Program-made: the position numbers and the translations under genes
Source of the DNA: Rusavskia elegans
Lineage: Eukaryota; Ascomycota; Lecanoromycetes; Teloschistales; Teloschistaceae
Reading direction: 5' to 3'
Length of the DNA: 64,000 nt
NCBI GenBank assembly: GCA_011316305.1
Contig: SAUG01000099.1
Span: 22,354-86,353, forward strand
Notes under the pieces: generated by a model
Database searches by the model: none
The model's input: only the letters and a program-made list of their open reading frames with translations
Told to the model about the DNA's origin: nothing
Shown: positions 60,345 through 64,000 of the stretch, one piece after another
Numbering within the stretch: position 1 is the stretch's first letter
Layout of the letters: each line of letters opens with the position of its first letter

Positions 60345-60672
60345 GCTCGTTGGTGTTACTGCCCTCTTCCTTCTACGAACAATGTCGATTATGGTCGCCA
60401 GGTAGTACTTCTTGCCTCAGACAGAATTGCACAGTGGTTTAGCGTTGAAGCGGTTATGGGGTGCCCCGGCAGGTTCAAGTTCGAAATATGCAGATTGCGC
60501 AGTGCATCCGATAGATGGCAATCGATCCTTCCAGGGACTCTTGACATTATTGCACCTTTACCTGCAGTAGCCCTGGGCCTTGTAGGCCGCCTCCCAATAG
60601 CCGTGATATGACATAAACGCCTTGTAGGTGCCCTCAACCTGCAGCCCCACATCCAATGCCCTCGAGACCAAT

Positions 60673-61251
60673 CTACCACCCAGCGCCCCTTGTCCTCCCC
60701 CTATGATTCGCTTTTGGTATCTTCCTCGCTTCTCTCGCTCTCCCGGCCGCCTTTGCGTGTCCCATTCTTTCACCCTGTTCCCCCAACCCCGCGAAAAGAC
60801 CGATAATCCACCCTAAATCTTCCAAGCTCTGCTCCAGACCCCTCTGATACACCCACACTCCTATCAATATGACGCTCGCGTACATGATCATCCGGATTGC
60901 GAAAGCGATCCACGAAATGATGGTTCTCCGCAATATATCCATCAACTTCAGGGATACCAGTAGGAGAATGGCGAGGAGTGCGAGAGATGCTAGTGATGGT
61001 TGCTCGGTGAGGACTGAACTGAGGAGACGTAGTGTGAGGGCGTAGAAAGGGTAGAGGGTCGGGAAGGCATATTGATAAAAGTAGGATTGTGTGAGGAGGA
61101 GGCCACGGCGCAGAGGGTGGATGTAGGTTGCGTAGGGGGTGTAGTAGGTGGAGTAGAGGTAGAAGAGTTGGGGAAAGTTCTCTGAAGGATGGGGTCAGCT
61201 TGGATCGAGGTAATGGGTGTAGATGGGATGCGAACCTTCGAGGAGGTCCAT
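60673..61251 (-). CDS. APQ12: Apq12-like nuclear envelope membrane protein, two exons
   Basis: Small ER/nuclear-envelope protein linked to nuclear pore assembly and lipid homeostasis. Exon 1 is 61,251-61,236 (16 nt, MDLLE), then a 54-nt intron (GTTCGC...CTTCAG, branch GCTGACC), then exon 2 61,181-60,673; 174 aa. Two hydrophobic segments (about residues 66-86, LASLALLAILLLVSLKLM; about 92-115, IISWIAFAIRMIMYASVILIGVWVY) flank the family block MDILRR. It is followed by an amphipathic WVYQRGLEQSLEDLG and a basic C-terminal tail (RAREARKIPKANHRGRTRG). The donor GTTCGC is unusual, so the tiny first exon is the weakest part of the model. Divergent from P5C dehydrogenase. Confidence 0.8.
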
Positions 61252-61682
61252 GATAGAGGAATATGGTCGAGGAGCTGATAAGCAAGAGTCAAAGCTTTAT
61301 ATTTTTGGAAACAGTTACAGACTTAGCTCACGACACAATAGAGAGCAATGTGACGGGAAAATGTACATCAGGTTCTGCTGGAAGTAATTGTTGTCTGTTC
61401 GCTGGTCGCGTGTGAGGCTCTTGGCCTGGAGATAAGATTCGCTATTTCCGCCCTCCTATTCTGCAGTATCTTATCGGCCCCACCAAGTGGGGAGAAAATG
61501 ACATGCCGCTTCTAACCGAGCCGGGATGAATATCAACGGTCAGGTTCCTGAGGTCCTAAGCTGTTCAGTCAATGGCTTGTAGAACCGTCCGGGGTTTCAC
61601 AGCTTTCGATGCCCTGTCCGAATCTCTGAAAATCGTATCGAGGTCACAACTGAGACGAACGAAGCTCTTTCGTCCCATTAGG
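61252..61682. promoter_or_regulatory. Divergent APQ12/P5CDH promoter with CreA-like and GATA-like sites
   Basis: 431 bp between start codons. It holds an inverted pair CCCCAC-CAA-GTGGGG (61,478-61,492), which matches the CreA consensus SYGGRG on both strands. It also has GATAAG at 61,431-61,436 and its reverse TTATC at 61,471-61,475, which fit AreA-type GATA factors. Carbon and nitrogen control of proline catabolism by CreA and AreA is established in Aspergillus; its action here is inferred. Confidence 0.5.
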
Positions 61683-63553
<1,871 letters not shown>

Positions 63554-64000
63554 TGGGTGCGGGCGGATAATTTGGTCGAGGAAGGGCTCGTTGGCTGCGA
63601 GTAATGGGACCGAGGCAGGCGAGGTGAAATAGAGGCGCCTTTTGGTTGGAGCATTGCGAATTTCGAGGTCTTTGATCTGGACGGATTGTATAGAACACCG
63701 CAGCGGAGAAGGGAGAATCGAAGGGTAGAGAGTCCAATCTCGGTCGAGCGAACATGACCAAAAAGGGGTATACAACCCCAGCACAATATAGCATCAACCA
63801 GCACCGAAGAACCCTCAAGATCCACAAAAAAAAAAAAAAAAAACCGGATAACAACACTGATAGATTTATACACTCTCTCAGCACCACAATCTTTTCTTTC
63901 CATCACCCACCCCAACCACAAAGATATAGATACTCCCCCTCAAAAGCGAGCGTCCGAATACACAGGATGTCCCACTTTCAAATCTCCCCCCCCCCCCCCC
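63554..64000. other. Downstream region at the window edge, no gene called
   Basis: Balanced DNA with minus-strand open frames of 129-164 codons that overlap or abut the dehydrogenase 3' end and show no domain. It contains a poly-A run (about 63,823-63,843) and ends in a run of C at the window edge. The 3' UTR of P5CDH probably lies here. Confidence 0.4.

Noticed and set aside
63823..64000. Poly-A and terminal poly-C runs as functional signals
   Set aside because: Simple homopolymers; the poly-C lies at the window edge and could be a sequence-end artefact.

Overview
This window is nuclear DNA of a filamentous ascomycete (Pezizomycotina). Introns are short (about 48-75 nt), with GT...AG ends and CTRAC/CTGA-type branch sites. 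The gene set is fungal: SLD3, DPB4, NUG1, APQ12, a three-LIM paxillin-like protein, a Gpp-type phosphatase, a nine-exon beta-tubulin and P5C dehydrogenase. The first 38 kb carries the mark of repeat-induced point mutation (RIP): CpA and TpG are almost absent while CpG and TpA abound. A Dothideomycete is my best guess, but that is an inference.

The window has two compartments. Bases 1 to about 38,430 are an AT-rich graveyard of nested transposons. Using target-site duplications and inverted repeats I could resolve several layers. Two LTR retroelements of one family sit inside one small DNA element (1-5,114). A reverse-oriented Ty1/copia element (11,423-17,181) and a 961-bp insertion with a 14-bp duplication both sit inside an internally deleted hAT element (10,354-19,611). 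A 5.9-kb hAT element (22,834-28,740) keeps a decayed transposase and a second decayed reading frame that runs through 102 GATAAA hexamers. It lies inside a tRNA-related SINE-like repeat, and another copy of that repeat carries a solo LTR. hAT-derived MITEs and a foldback repeat lie at 33.5-36.6 kb. One intact gene, a 2-dehydropantoate 2-reductase homologue (8,577-9,747), survives in a roughly 1.9-kb island of normal composition.

From about 38,430 to the end the DNA is ordinary gene-rich euchromatin. In order: a homeodomain regulator (-), a 2.9-kb gap, a Gpp-type HAD phosphatase (-), NUG1 (+), DPB4 (-), SLD3 (-), a paxillin-like LIM protein (-), an MFS monocarboxylate-type transporter (+), beta-tubulin (+), APQ12 (-) and P5C dehydrogenase (+). 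Ten multi-exon gene models were rebuilt by joining exons so that phase and family conservation agree. Functional neighbours worth noting are DPB4 and SLD3 (both DNA replication) and the divergent APQ12/P5CDH promoter, which has paired CreA-like and GATA-like sites. No operons are expected, and no intact tRNA or rRNA gene was found.
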